A stretch of DNA of 64,000 nucleotides from the NCBI GenBank assembly GCA_022763045.1, contig JALEGI010000001.1, positions 1 to 64,000 on the forward strand. The letters run 5' to 3'. Each line of letters opens with the position of its first letter. Position 1 is the first letter of the stretch. Source of the DNA: Simkaniaceae bacterium (lineage in GTDB: Bacteria; Chlamydiota; Chlamydiia; Chlamydiales; JACRBE01). Shown piece after piece: positions 9,761 to 18,904 of this stretch. A program made the translations under genes and the position numbers. The notes under the pieces were generated by a model. The model did not search any database, was not told the origin of the DNA, and was given only the letters and a program-made list of their open reading frames with translations.

Positions 9761-10569
9761 AGTTTCCGGTTGCGCCGATACCAGGTATGAAAGGAGATGT
9801 AGTGGTAGCGTTTATTGGTTTTAAGAGCGTCGAGTTTGGCGGCGTTACGATGGGCAAGCTTACGCTTAACAAAGCGGCTAGGATGGAAAAGCTGTACGAA
9901 GTTGAAGTAAATTTCGTACTCTGAGGCGCCACTTCCACGAAGAGATTTCGGATCAATAACTGCAATAAAGGCTTTCCAAAGAGGCATTTGGTGGTGGTGC
10001 TCAACGCGGTTTATGAGATCATACAGCAGATCGCGCTGTAGTAGGATATGGTGGGCAATTCCAGATTCAAATTCATGTACCCGCGTTAGACCGGGTAAAA
10101 GTCTCTCCATATGAGGTTTGTAGGGAGGGCATCTCTCTCTTCGGGTTGACAAAAGAGCATTGCCTCTCTCATCGACAAAAGGAACTTTTTTGCAAAATAC
10201 GGTGTCGGCATCGAGAATGAGGACATTATCGAGTAGATCTGGGATGCCTTCAAATACGTAGAGCTTGAGTAGCTGTTGATAATACCATCCTACGCGTTCA
10301 AAATCGGGTCCCCTTCCCATCAGCTCTGCAACATCGCTTTTCGTGAAGGGATAATCACGCTCACTCACCCACTCGGCATTCTCTGTGAGGGGCTCTTTTG
10401 AAACAACAATGACGCGGCGCACACCGATGCCATTTTCTTTGATTCCTGAGATGACATACTCAAGAGTGTCGAGATCTTTGGGGTGTGCGGGGATGACAAC
10501 ATCGAAGCGTTGATCGGCTGCAAACAACAATAGTGGAAGGAGAAATAGAAGGGTTAATTGACGCCCCAT
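9757..10569 (-). CDS. Exported GT-A-like protein (DUF6492-like), copy 2
   Basis: Tandem paralogue of the next gene downstream. The N-terminus MGRQLTLLFLLPLLLFAADQ is a clear signal peptide, followed by the GT-A first strand FDVVIPAHPKD and a DxD motif at D120-A-D122 (NVLILDADTVFCKK). GIKENGIGVRRVIVVS and RGSGASEYEIYFNFVQLFHPS match the sister protein. It overlaps the upstream solute-binding-protein gene by 16 bases, so the three genes form one minus-strand operon. It may be a periplasmic or secreted sugar-transfer or sugar-binding protein. No substrate can be inferred. Confidence 0.8.
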   Translation of the reverse strand: MGRQLTLLFLLPLLLFAADQRFDVVIPAHPKDLDTLEYVISGIKENGIGVRRVIVVSKEPLTENAEWVSERDYPFTKSDVAELMGRGPDFERVGWYYQQLLKLYVFEGIPDLLDNVLILDADTVFCKKVPFVDERGNALLSTRRERCPPYKPHMERLLPGLTRVHEFESGIAHHILLQRDLLYDLINRVEHHHQMPLWKAFIAVIDPKSLRGSGASEYEIYFNFVQLFHPSRFVKRKLAHRNAAKLDALKTNKRYHYISFHTWYRRNRKL

Positions 10570-11291
10570 TTTGCCACCAGATGTTGATATTCGCCACTGC
10601 GTTTCATTTGCTTGAGCGATTTATTGAATGATTTAATCAATCTGGGATGAGCATTTTTGAGTGTCACAAGTCGAATTCCCTCTTGCAAGATCGGTCTACC
10701 GGCTATTTTTAGCTCACTTTTATATAGGTCATTGATGTAGTTAACGGCCAAGACGCGAGGAACAATTGCAGCTTGGTAGGTGCCATCAACTACGCGATCG
10801 AGCGCTGAGGGAATTGAGGTGTAGTTTTGAGGAATTAGGTCTGGATAGCGATCGAGCAGATTCGATGAGCGAGAGTGGGCCTCAACTGCAACTGAGGCGT
10901 TTGAAAGGTCAGATAGAGAATTCACCCGACTCGATTTGGCAACAACCAAAACGGGGCCTGTTTCTAGCATAATATCTGAAAAGGAGTATTTCTTTTCGTT
11001 TGATACCATTGGCTGCATTGAGGAGAAGATGGCATCGCACTTGTCACTATTGAGTGAAAAAATGAGGTCATCCCATGAAAGGGGTACCTTTTCATAGGCA
11101 ACAGAGCCCTCTTTGGTCATTTGTTGAAGCATATCATCTACAAAACCAAGGACGTTGAGCTCTTTTTTTTCTAAATCTAGAGGAAACCAGGAGGGATCAA
11201 CTCCGACACGATATTGCTTTTTTGAACCTGAGCAGCCAAAGGCTAATAAAAGGATGACCGTGCAAAAAACAAGAGGGTTTTTAATGCGCAA
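10554..11291 (-). CDS. Family 3 extracellular solute-binding lipoprotein
   Basis: Periplasmic binding protein of the SBP_bac_3 family (amino-acid type). The N-terminus ends in a probable lipobox (LLAFGCSG), so it should be anchored as a lipoprotein. The mature sequence has the family layout: YRVGVDPSWFPLD, then GFVDDMLQQM, DDLIFSLNSDKCDAIFSSM, and the C-terminal KSFNKSLKQMKRSGEY block. The start is TTG with AAGG eight bases upstream. No ABC permease or ATPase lies nearby, so its partner is elsewhere or it acts alone. The ligand is unknown. It is first in an operon with the two exported GT-A-like genes. Confidence 0.87.
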   Translation of the reverse strand: MRIKNPLVFCTVILLLAFGCSGSKKQYRVGVDPSWFPLDLEKKELNVLGFVDDMLQQMTKEGSVAYEKVPLSWDDLIFSLNSDKCDAIFSSMQPMVSNEKKYSFSDIMLETGPVLVVAKSSRVNSLSDLSNASVAVEAHSRSSNLLDRYPDLIPQNYTSIPSALDRVVDGTYQAAIVPRVLAVNYINDLYKSELKIAGRPILQEGIRLVTLKNAHPRLIKSFNKSLKQMKRSGEYQHLVAKWGVN

Positions 11292-11326
11292 TAGAGTGCC
11301 TTGTTAATCTTGTGTGCCTACTCATT

Positions 11327-13396
11327 CTATGCGCTCCTGGGATTTTTGAGAAGCCTTAGCCCGTTCATTATAACAAGTAGTGACATTCCTGTGTCTGCTA
11401 AAATAGCCATCCAAAGAGTTGCAAGACCAAAGCAGCTCATAATCAGAAAAAGCCCTTTGACAATAAGTGAGGCGGAAATATTTTGCTTAATGATCGCAAG
11501 TGTGCGCTTTGAAAGGCGCATGAGCCAAGGAATTTTAGCGACATCATCTGACATGAGGGCAATGTCTGCTGTTTCAATGGCCGCATCCGAGCCAACGGCT
11601 CCCATCGCAATGGATAGCGTTGCAAGGGCCATTGCTGGGGCATCGTTAATGCCATCGCCCACCATCGCAACAGCTTTGCCCTCAGACAACAACTCTTCGA
11701 TTTTTTTCAATTTCTCTTCTGGAAGAAGTTCACTGTAATAACCATCGAGTTTGCACTGATCTGCAAGATCTTTTGCCGTTACCTCATTATCTCCTGTTAA
11801 CATGAGAACTTGATCGGCACCATTTTTGCGCATTCCCTCGATGATCTCGGCAATATTTTCTCGGGGAAAATCTGTGATGGTAAAAAAGCCAAGTAACTGC
11901 TTTTCTTTCCCAACAATCACAACAGAGCTTCCTAGCTTTTCAATTTGCGCTCTTTGTTCCGGTTCGCCTGCCTCAAACTCTAGCATGAGCCTGTGCGATC
12001 CAATCCAATAGGGGCCGCTACGCATTCCCTTACCGGCAACCTCTTGTGCCCCCTCCATCGGAGGGATTGGCTCATCGATGTAGCGCATAATGGCCCTTGA
12101 GAGTGGATGCGTCGAGGTTTTGACAAGTCCTCCAGCAATTTTGAGCACCTTATCTTTGGAACCCTTGGCAAATGCGGTTAGGCTCTGCACTTCGGGCTTG
12201 CCGTAGGTAAGTGTCCCAGTTTTGTCCATCGCAATCACATCAATTTTAGCGGGAAGTTCCATAAACTTTCCCCCCTTGATCAAAACTCCCTCTCGCGCAG
12301 CTAGGGTGAGGGCAGAAACGATACTGACAGGGGTTGAAATTACAAGTGAACAGGGGCAGGCAATGACTAGGACAACAAGGGCGCGATAAATCCACTCATC
12401 CCATGCTCCACCGAATAATAGTGGTGGGACAAGACAGATCAGAAGCGCTATGATGATCATCATTGGAGTATAGAAAAGGGCAAATTTTTCGACCCACTGT
12501 TGCGATGCGGCTCGCTTGGATTGCGCCTCTTCGATTAGCTTTATCATGCGCGCGAGTGCTGTATCATCGCTGTGCTTTGTCACAATACACTCTATGACAC
12601 CAGATTCATTGATTGTTCCAGCGTAAACAACATCATCAACCTCTTTATCGACAGGAACCGATTCGCCCGTGATGGGCGCCTGATTGATACTTGTTGCTCC
12701 ACTGGTGATCGTTCCATCCACGGGAATCTTCTCTCCCGGGCGGATCAAAACGTGATCTCCAATTTGAATCTCATCGAGCGCAACTTCATCGATATGTTTG
12801 GTACTAGGATCGATCCGATTGGCCGTTTTAGGTGCGATATCGAGTAAATTTGCAATTGACTTGCGCGCTTTTTCTAAACTCCAGTGCTCTAAAAGAAGTG
12901 CGATCGAAAACAAAAAGGCCGTTGTTGCCCCTTCAAAAAACTCGTGAATGAAAAGAGCGCCAACAACCGCGATGACCATGAGCAGATTGATATCGGGGCG
13001 CAAGTTTTTAACAGCCTTGAGCGCTTTTGGCACGACATACCAAACTCCTGCAAGGACAGAGAGAATGTAGAGCCAAAAATAACTTGGAAAAATCAAGCCA
13101 AGAATCAGAAAAAGCGCACTGAGTGCAGAGGCGAGATGTCTGCCGAAGCGTCTCTTCATTCCCTTGCGTGTATCGACTACCTGCTCCCAAGGACTCGCGC
13201 GATAACCCGCCTTTTTCACTAAAGCAATGATCTCTTTAATTTGGATGACATCGGGATGGTATTCAATGAGCATCTTGCCATTGACAAGATCAAAATCGAC
13301 ATCGCGAATTCCGGCTAAGGGCTCAATTGATTTTCGCAAAATGGCCATCTCATCAGTACAACAGAGGCCCTCGACGCGAAATGCTGCTCTCTTCAT
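11327..13396 (-). CDS. Heavy-metal P1B-type ATPase (Zn/Cd/Pb or Co type)
   Basis: Inner-membrane metal-exporting ATPase. It has an N-terminal HMA domain (residues 1-70) with a CCTDE metal motif (VEGLCCTDEM), about eight transmembrane helices, the intramembrane CPC motif (IACPCSLVIS), the phosphorylation site D391-KTGTLT, and the TGDN and GDGINDAPA hinge motifs. The CPC motif together with CCTDE favours Zn2+/Cd2+-like export over copper, but this is inference. At 689 residues it is standard. A homologue is present in Chlamydiaceae. It is divergent from the GT9 gene over a 37-base gap. Confidence 0.93.
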   Translation of the reverse strand: MKRAAFRVEGLCCTDEMAILRKSIEPLAGIRDVDFDLVNGKMLIEYHPDVIQIKEIIALVKKAGYRASPWEQVVDTRKGMKRRFGRHLASALSALFLILGLIFPSYFWLYILSVLAGVWYVVPKALKAVKNLRPDINLLMVIAVVGALFIHEFFEGATTAFLFSIALLLEHWSLEKARKSIANLLDIAPKTANRIDPSTKHIDEVALDEIQIGDHVLIRPGEKIPVDGTITSGATSINQAPITGESVPVDKEVDDVVYAGTINESGVIECIVTKHSDDTALARMIKLIEEAQSKRAASQQWVEKFALFYTPMMIIIALLICLVPPLLFGGAWDEWIYRALVVLVIACPCSLVISTPVSIVSALTLAAREGVLIKGGKFMELPAKIDVIAMDKTGTLTYGKPEVQSLTAFAKGSKDKVLKIAGGLVKTSTHPLSRAIMRYIDEPIPPMEGAQEVAGKGMRSGPYWIGSHRLMLEFEAGEPEQRAQIEKLGSSVVIVGKEKQLLGFFTITDFPRENIAEIIEGMRKNGADQVLMLTGDNEVTAKDLADQCKLDGYYSELLPEEKLKKIEELLSEGKAVAMVGDGINDAPAMALATLSIAMGAVGSDAAIETADIALMSDDVAKIPWLMRLSKRTLAIIKQNISASLIVKGLFLIMSCFGLATLWMAILADTGMSLLVIMNGLRLLKNPRSA

Positions 13397-13433
13397 GTCT
13401 TTGGTTTAGCTTTTTTCGCAAAAAATATGAAGG

Positions 13434-14453
13434 ATGATTTATATTAGAGGTGTGAAAAATTGGCTCATCTCTCAGATTACTCGCCCCATGATGCGTCCTA
13501 AGCATTTTAATACTGGGCGCACGCTTGTGGTCTCAACAACGGGACTTGGCGATACAATCTGGGCCTCCCCGGCGCTGCGCGCACTTCAAGGGCAATACCT
13601 CGCCCTGCTCACCCGAGACGTAGGCAAAGAGCTATTTAAGAGCTGTCCTCACCTCGATGCAATTTACACGATTTCCAACCAGCCAATTCGCTCCATGCTC
13701 CCCATGCTCCACCGGCTGCGACGCGAACGCTTCGATACAATCTATATTTTCCACGCCTCGCAGCGCCCAATTTTCCCCCTATGCGCCTCACTTGGCGCGA
13801 GTAAAATTGTCGGTACCGAGGGACTCTGCAAAGGACTCGACTGGGTTCTAACAGATAAGGTTCCCAAGAGGCGTTGTCATGAAATTGAAAGGCGCCTTGA
13901 TATGCTCGGTGAAAAGGCCCCCAAAGACCACAAACTCGAGCTCTTCTTATCTGATGAAGAGATCAGCGAGGCCCAAACATTTTTAGCAAACTACCCCAAA
14001 CCGTGGGTGGGGATGCAACCCTTCGCTGCGGATCAGTTCAAAGAGTGGCCCATTCACGCCTACTCCAAAGTAGCTCAAGCAATGCCAACTCCCGTCTTTG
14101 TTATGGGAAGCCCAGGACAACAAAACAAATGCAGTCAAATCGCGAGTAGCCACAACCTGGCGGGGAAATTTTCGCTGAGACAGCTTGCTGCGATCATCTC
14201 CCAGCTCGATCTATTTATTACATGCGACACCGGTCCGATGCATATCGCCTACGCCTGCAACACGCCCACTTTGGCATTTTTCTCCCCGACACACCCCGAT
14301 TTATGCGGCCCGCACCACGCGCCAAATGCGCGGATTTTGTATGAACCACCCACATGCACGCCTTGTGTGACCAAAAAATGTCGCGCACCCTTTTGTATGC
14401 GGCAAATCTCCCCTGACACTGTTATTGAAAGTGCCCGGGAGATGCTCTCATGA
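13434..14453 (+). CDS. Glycosyltransferase family 9 (heptosyltransferase-like)
   Basis: Cytoplasmic-face GT-B enzyme of the LPS heptosyltransferase family. The N-terminal loop TTGLGDTIWASPALRAL (about residues 35-51) and the nucleotide-binding C-terminal block CDTGPMHIAYACNTPTLAFF (about 264-283) with SPTHPDLCGP are family hallmarks. Its donor could be ADP-heptose, but classical chlamydiae lack heptose in LPS, so another sugar is possible. The ATG at 13434 has AGG immediately next to it, and a later start (13488) is possible. It overlaps the next GT2 gene by 4 bases, making a three-gene glycosyltransferase operon. Confidence 0.9.
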   Translation: MIYIRGVKNWLISQITRPMMRPKHFNTGRTLVVSTTGLGDTIWASPALRALQGQYLALLTRDVGKELFKSCPHLDAIYTISNQPIRSMLPMLHRLRRERFDTIYIFHASQRPIFPLCASLGASKIVGTEGLCKGLDWVLTDKVPKRRCHEIERRLDMLGEKAPKDHKLELFLSDEEISEAQTFLANYPKPWVGMQPFAADQFKEWPIHAYSKVAQAMPTPVFVMGSPGQQNKCSQIASSHNLAGKFSLRQLAAIISQLDLFITCDTGPMHIAYACNTPTLAFFSPTHPDLCGPHHAPNARILYEPPTCTPCVTKKCRAPFCMRQISPDTVIESAREMLS

Positions 14454-15352
14454 GAGTTGCGATTATCATTGTTAACTGGAATGGCAAAACAGACACCCAC
14501 GAGTGTCTCGAATCGCTTAGGCTCCACCACTACAAAAATTTTCAGACAATCCTTGTTGATAATGGATCAACTGATGGCTCGGTCACCCATTTTAAAGAAA
14601 ATTTCCCTGAGGTCGTGTTGATTGAAGCGGGTGAAAACCTCGGCTTTGCAGGGGGCACGAACCTGGGAATTCGCTACGCGCTCGAAAGGGATTTCGATGC
14701 TCTATTGCTATTGAATAACGATACTGTTGCTAGAAAAGGCATGCTTGATGGATTTATAAACATGCACAAGGAGCAGCCCAATAGTGTTTTGGGTGGAAGA
14801 GTCTACGTCTACACAGACCCTGTGACCCTGCACTATATTGGTGGGCTTTGGAATCGCAAAGAGGCAAATTTTGATCTCATTGCGCACTACACGCGCGATG
14901 ATCAAAAGAGTTTTGAAGAGCCGAGGGAGGTCGACTATGTCGGAGGCTGCTCTCTGTTTGCTCCTGCAAAGATTTTTCGAGAAGTTGGCGAGCTTGAGGA
15001 AAAATTTTTCCTCTTTTGGGAGGAGACCGATTGGTGCATGCGCGCCAAGCGCCTAGGCTATCGAATTATGTACTGCCCTAACGCTCGGCTCTTGCATAAA
15101 GTCTCTCAGTCGTTTCGCTCAAGGCCGCACAAAAAGTACTACCTTTGGCGCTCACGCCTGTTACTGATTCGCCGCAATATCCCTCTACTTGAAAGAGTCC
15201 GACTCTACATCACATGCCTGATCCCCCAGTACCTGCGCTTTGTCTGTAATTTTTTGCTTGGGCGCGACAAAAAAAATGCGCAAGCAGTACTGCGCGCCTT
15301 TTTTGACTACACCATACGCCGCTTTGGCAAAGGACCCGAATGGATAGAGTAA
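14450..15352 (+). CDS. GT2 family glycosyltransferase, copy 1
   Basis: Inverting GT-A enzyme of family 2, of the rhamnosyltransferase-like kind. The first strand RVAIIIVNWNGKTDTHECLESL, the ILVDNGSTDGS block, the ENLGFAGGTNLGIRYAL block and the acidic ALLLLNNDT motif give the nucleotide-sugar and metal site. DYVGGCSLFAPAKIFREVG and FFLFWEETDWCMRAKRLGY complete the family pattern. At 300 residues it appears cytosolic with a basic C-terminal end. It is closely similar to the next gene along its whole length, which indicates tandem duplication. A role in making a surface polysaccharide is likely. Confidence 0.92.
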   Translation: MRVAIIIVNWNGKTDTHECLESLRLHHYKNFQTILVDNGSTDGSVTHFKENFPEVVLIEAGENLGFAGGTNLGIRYALERDFDALLLLNNDTVARKGMLDGFINMHKEQPNSVLGGRVYVYTDPVTLHYIGGLWNRKEANFDLIAHYTRDDQKSFEEPREVDYVGGCSLFAPAKIFREVGELEEKFFLFWEETDWCMRAKRLGYRIMYCPNARLLHKVSQSFRSRPHKKYYLWRSRLLLIRRNIPLLERVRLYITCLIPQYLRFVCNFLLGRDKKNAQAVLRAFFDYTIRRFGKGPEWIE

Positions 15353-16317
15353 AAATCGCCATCATAATCCTCAATTGGAATGGAAAATCGACAACTGCAG
15401 AGTGCCTTGAAACGCTCAAACTGCAGACCTACCAAAATTTTGAAGTGATTTTAGTCGACAATGGATCAACTGATGATTCGGTTCCCTTTTTTAAGAAACA
15501 CTTCCCCGAAATTACCCTCATTGAAACGAAAGAGAACCTCGGCTTTGCCGGTGGCACGAACGTTGGAATTAACCACGCACTGAATCACAATTTTGATGCC
15601 CTACTCCTACTCAATAATGATACTATCCCACGTAAAAACATGCTCGAGGGATTTTTGCACATGCACAAAGAGCATCCAAAGGCCGTACTTGGCGGTCGCG
15701 TCTACGTCTACTCTTTTCCAGAACGCTTTGATCACATCGGAGGCAACTGGAATCAAAGCCGGGGGCAGTTTGACCTTGTGGCCCAATTTTTTAAAGACGA
15801 TAAAAAAACCTTTGAAGAGCCCCTCGAGTGCGACTACGTCGGCGGCTGCTCGCTCTTTGCTAGCGCAGATATTTTTCGTAGAGTTGGGCCGATTGAAGAG
15901 GACTTTTTTCTCTTTTGGGAGGAGGTCGACTGGTGCTTTCGAGCCAAGCGCGCTGGCCACCCCATCCTCTACTGCCCCTACGCCAGGCTCTTGCATAAAG
16001 TCTCCCACTCCTTCACAGGCACCCCACATAAAACCTACTTTTGGTGGCGCTCGCGCCTGCTTTGGGTCTCACGCAACGTCCCCCCAAAAAAGCGCCTATC
16101 CCTCTATCTCTTCACACTCTTTCCCGAAATGGCAAAGCTCGCTCGCCACTACGTCCTCAAATCGCTACAAAAGCTCGTCTACATGATGCTCAAAAAAGAG
16201 CTCGGAGAGCAGCGGCGCGATAAGTTAAAGACCTACAAAGCGGGGCTTTGTGGAATCGCACATTTTGCAAAAGGCCGCTTTGGAAATGCACCCTCTTGGA
16301 TCTTTGAAAAAAGCTAA
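15340..16317 (+). CDS. GT2 family glycosyltransferase, copy 2
   Basis: Paralogue of the preceding gene, overlapping it by 13 bases. All family motifs are repeated: AIIILNWNGKSTTAECLETL, ILVDNGSTDDSV, ENLGFAGGTNVGINHAL, LLLLNNDTIP, CDYVGGCSLFASADIFRRVG and FFLFWEEVDWCFRAKRAGH. It is 25 residues longer because of a basic, lysine-rich stretch near 270-300. The two copies probably add consecutive similar sugars (rhamnose is a candidate, since rfbB, rfbC and rfbD are in the window). It is followed directly by the mosaic repeat and then the type III secretion operon. Confidence 0.92.
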   Translation: MDRVKIAIIILNWNGKSTTAECLETLKLQTYQNFEVILVDNGSTDDSVPFFKKHFPEITLIETKENLGFAGGTNVGINHALNHNFDALLLLNNDTIPRKNMLEGFLHMHKEHPKAVLGGRVYVYSFPERFDHIGGNWNQSRGQFDLVAQFFKDDKKTFEEPLECDYVGGCSLFASADIFRRVGPIEEDFFLFWEEVDWCFRAKRAGHPILYCPYARLLHKVSHSFTGTPHKTYFWWRSRLLWVSRNVPPKKRLSLYLFTLFPEMAKLARHYVLKSLQKLVYMMLKKELGEQRRDKLKTYKAGLCGIAHFAKGRFGNAPSWIFEKS

Positions 16318-16334
16318 AAAACAGCTTTTTTTCT

Positions 16335-16438
16335 TGGCTTTACATAGACAAAAAATTAGCTTGTAAAGCGGCTTTACAAGCTAAAAACTGCGGCGTTGGG
16401 GTACTCATGGTGGCGCAGATTTGCGCCACCATGAGTAC
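16335..16438 (+). repeat. Intergenic mosaic repeat with palindrome and 17-bp hairpin
   Basis: Contains the half-arm GGCTTTACATAGACAAA, the full near-palindrome with arm AGCTTGTAAAGC (16358-16382, central G), a short linker, and a perfect 17-bp inverted repeat with arm GTACTCATGGTGGCGCA (16401-16417 paired with 16422-16438, loop GATT). The loop flanks contain the CAGATTTGC word also found in the copies at 8.9 kb and at the window start. It separates the glycosyltransferase operon from sctJ and could act as a transcription barrier. Confidence 0.85.
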
Positions 16439-16503
16439 TTCTTGCCAAATAATACCCAACCTGAGATGATGCGGTGTTATCCGAAATAATCAAGGCCTCA
16501 CCT

Positions 16504-17430
16504 ATGAAGCGCTACGCAAAAGTATTCCTTCTAGCAATACTTACCTTCGCTCTCACTGCATGTAGCAAAAACCAACAAATCATCAGCCAAGTCGACGAGC
16601 GAGAGGCGAATTTGATTGTGGTTTTTCTCGAAAGTAAAGGGATCTCAGCGCAGAAGGTGCAGGCGGCCACTAGTACTGTTGGTGGCGGCAATGCCAAACC
16701 GATGTTCAATATCAGCGTAGATTCGAAACACGCGATTGATGCGATGGCCTACTTGAATCAAAATGGTCTTCCTCGAAAGCTTGGTACCGACTTGCTCGAT
16801 CTATTTGCCAAGCAAGGTCTAACGACGTCAGATAAAGAGGAGACAATTCGCTACCAGGCCGGTTTGGCCTCTCAGATTACCAATACGATTTTGATGATCG
16901 ACGGGGTGATTGAGGCGAGTGTCAACCTCTCTTTTCCAGAGGAAGAGACGGCTCCTGGGGCGACATCGACTGAGCATGTAACTGCAGCTGTCTACGTCAA
17001 GCACCAGGGTGTGGTTGATGATCCAAATATCCACCTCGAAAACAAGATTAAACGCCTAGTTTCTGGTAGTGTCCCCAATTTAGATATCAATGACGTGACG
17101 GTTGTCTCTGACAGGTCGCGATTCACTGATGTTACAGTTGGTGAGATTTCCGAAGCATTTAGTGATGGTGGCGAGTATGTAAGCATTTGGTCGATTGTCA
17201 TGAGTAAACAATCGGCGGGTCGCTTCCGTTTCATTTTCTTTGTGATTTTGATTTTGGCTATCTTGTTTGCCGCATTGGTTGGTTGGATCTTGTGGAAGGT
17301 CTATCCGATCATTCGAAAAAATGGCGGTCTGAAAGAGCTGATTAATCCGATTCCAATAACTCAAACCAAGGATGAGGCGAACCCTCCATCTATGGGGGAG
17401 CAGCCACCTGGTGAGGAGCCAACTGAGTGA
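16504..17430 (+). CDS. sctJ: Type III secretion inner-membrane ring lipoprotein SctJ
   Basis: Forms the inner ring of the type III secretion basal body, anchored to the outer face of the inner membrane (CdsJ/YscJ family). I choose the ATG at 16504 because it opens the lipoprotein signal MKRYAKVFLLAILTFALTAC and has AAGG upstream. A GTG at 16474 would bury the signal. Family motifs include DEREANLIVVFLESKGI and the AYLNQNGLPRKLGTDLLDLFAKQGL segment. A C-terminal transmembrane helix (about residues 235-262) follows. The proline-rich tail ends with a GTGA overlap to the next gene. It corresponds to CT559. Confidence 0.95.
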   Translation: MKRYAKVFLLAILTFALTACSKNQQIISQVDEREANLIVVFLESKGISAQKVQAATSTVGGGNAKPMFNISVDSKHAIDAMAYLNQNGLPRKLGTDLLDLFAKQGLTTSDKEETIRYQAGLASQITNTILMIDGVIEASVNLSFPEEETAPGATSTEHVTAAVYVKHQGVVDDPNIHLENKIKRLVSGSVPNLDINDVTVVSDRSRFTDVTVGEISEAFSDGGEYVSIWSIVMSKQSAGRFRFIFFVILILAILFAALVGWILWKVYPIIRKNGGLKELINPIPITQTKDEANPPSMGEQPPGEEPTE

Positions 17431-18281
17431 AGCTCGAAAAACAATTGGCCCTTCTGAGGGCCTTTTTGCGTACTTTAGATCCGAATAAGGCGCAAGCCTT
17501 GGCGGCACTTTTGCCTCAAAAGGATCTCGATCTAATGCTCGCGGGACCTGCCTACGAGTGCAATCCCCTCAAAACAAAAGTCAAACTTCCCGACCTATTT
17601 GCCTCGATTCACCCCCTTTGGTGGGCGGAGCTTTTAAGCGAGCTAAGCCCGCAAGATCGTCTCCTTTTTATCGCTGCGCTGCCCGATGTGCAACACGCGC
17701 CACTCGCTGAGCACTTCGAGATTTCACAAGAGCTGCCAAAATTGACTCCGCCGGCGCGCCGATATATCGAAGGTGAGCTCTACCTCTTGATAACAAAAGG
17801 TGAACTGGTTGTTTTAGATGTGCAGTGTGGAGAGGGCCATCCCCTCCACCGCGTTCTTGAGCTCGACCACCGCAAGTTTCAGTCCTTTATCGATCATCTT
17901 GGCCTCTTTGACATGGCAACTGAGTTGAAAAAGGTCATTCGCTCATCACACATCAAGGATATTGAGGAGATGCTCTCTGACAGTGAGCTGCAACTACTCA
18001 CTTCGATTAAAGATCGCAGAGATTTGCTGCAATTTGGTGAGATTGGGATGAGCCATTGGAATGGTGAACTTGACGAGTTGCGCCAGGTACTCCATCGCCG
18101 AGGAGTCAATCGCCTCGCAAAGGCCTTTTTTGGAGCAGATGACATCACTAAATGGCACCTTTCACACAGAATGAGTCCAGAAGATTGCAAAAGCTTTAAT
18201 GATTTTGCCATCGAAACAAAAGACAAAAAGGTCTACGATATTCTTATTAAGCAAATGGAAGAAACCCTCGAATTGTTATGA
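17427..18281 (+). CDS. sctK: SctK-like type III secretion protein (CT560-like)
   Basis: A cytosolic 284-residue protein lying exactly between sctJ and sctL, the position of CT560 in Chlamydia, which has been compared with SctK, a component of the cytosolic sorting platform. No strong motif is visible. It is rich in leucine and charged helices (for example YIEGELYLLITKGELVVLDVQ) with several KDKKVYDI-like charged turns at the C-terminus. The start is GTG inside the sctJ stop (GTGA), and the end overlaps sctL (ATGA), showing tight translational coupling. The assignment rests mainly on gene order. Confidence 0.75.
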   Translation: MKLEKQLALLRAFLRTLDPNKAQALAALLPQKDLDLMLAGPAYECNPLKTKVKLPDLFASIHPLWWAELLSELSPQDRLLFIAALPDVQHAPLAEHFEISQELPKLTPPARRYIEGELYLLITKGELVVLDVQCGEGHPLHRVLELDHRKFQSFIDHLGLFDMATELKKVIRSSHIKDIEEMLSDSELQLLTSIKDRRDLLQFGEIGMSHWNGELDELRQVLHRRGVNRLAKAFFGADDITKWHLSHRMSPEDCKSFNDFAIETKDKKVYDILIKQMEETLELL

Positions 18282-18901
18282 AATTTTTACACTTAAAAAA
18301 AGGTGACGTTGAAGTTCCAAAAGACACAAAGGTTGTCCCGGCTGAAACGTTTAGCGATTTAATCGAATCGAGTGAGATCTTAAGTCAAGCTAAACAAGAT
18401 GTGGAAGAGCTTATTGCTGGAGCCAAAGAAGAGTGTGTTGAGCTCAAGAAAGAGGCAAAGCGTCAAGGCTTGCAAGAGGGACTTGAAAAGTTTGCCGAAC
18501 AACTACTGATTTTCGACCGAAAATTGAAAGAGGTGCGTCTCGATGTGGAAAATCAGATGCTTCCCTTAGCACTTGAGGCGGCAAAAAAAATTGTCGGTGA
18601 GGAGCTAAAAACGAACCCGGAAGCGATTGTGTCGATTGTCAGCAAAGCAATTCGCCCAGTGCTGCAACATCACAACATAAAAATATGGGTGAATCGCGCA
18701 GATGTCCCCTTCCTTGAGAAGGCAAAAGAGGCCTTGAAGGGATCTTTTGAGCGTATCGAATCATTCAGCATTGAAGAGCGCAGCGACGTCACTCAGGGCA
18801 GTTGCGTGATCGAAACCGAGGCAGGCATTATCAATGCGACGATTGAAAATCAATGGCGTGCGATTCAAAACGCCTTTGAAAACTTTGGCAAGGGGGATTA
18901 G
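18278..18901 (+). CDS. sctL: Type III secretion stator protein SctL
   Basis: CdsL/YscL family, a relative of FliH and of the V-ATPase peripheral stalk. It links the export ATPase SctN to the sorting platform and restrains it. Residues 30-105 form a charged coiled coil (KQDVEELIAGAKEECVELKK). The C-terminal half follows the FliH-like globular pattern (ALEAAKKIVGEELKTNPEAI, then DVTQGSCVIETEAGIINATI near 171-190). The 207-residue length is normal. The ATG overlaps the upstream stop. Confidence 0.92.
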   Translation: MKFLHLKKGDVEVPKDTKVVPAETFSDLIESSEILSQAKQDVEELIAGAKEECVELKKEAKRQGLQEGLEKFAEQLLIFDRKLKEVRLDVENQMLPLALEAAKKIVGEELKTNPEAIVSIVSKAIRPVLQHHNIKIWVNRADVPFLEKAKEALKGSFERIESFSIEERSDVTQGSCVIETEAGIINATIENQWRAIQNAFENFGKGD

Positions 18902-18904
18902 AGA

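Noticed and set aside
10554-11291. A complete amino-acid ABC transporter
   Set aside because: Only the binding protein is present. The neighbours are GT-A-like proteins and a P-type ATPase, not permease or ATPase subunits.
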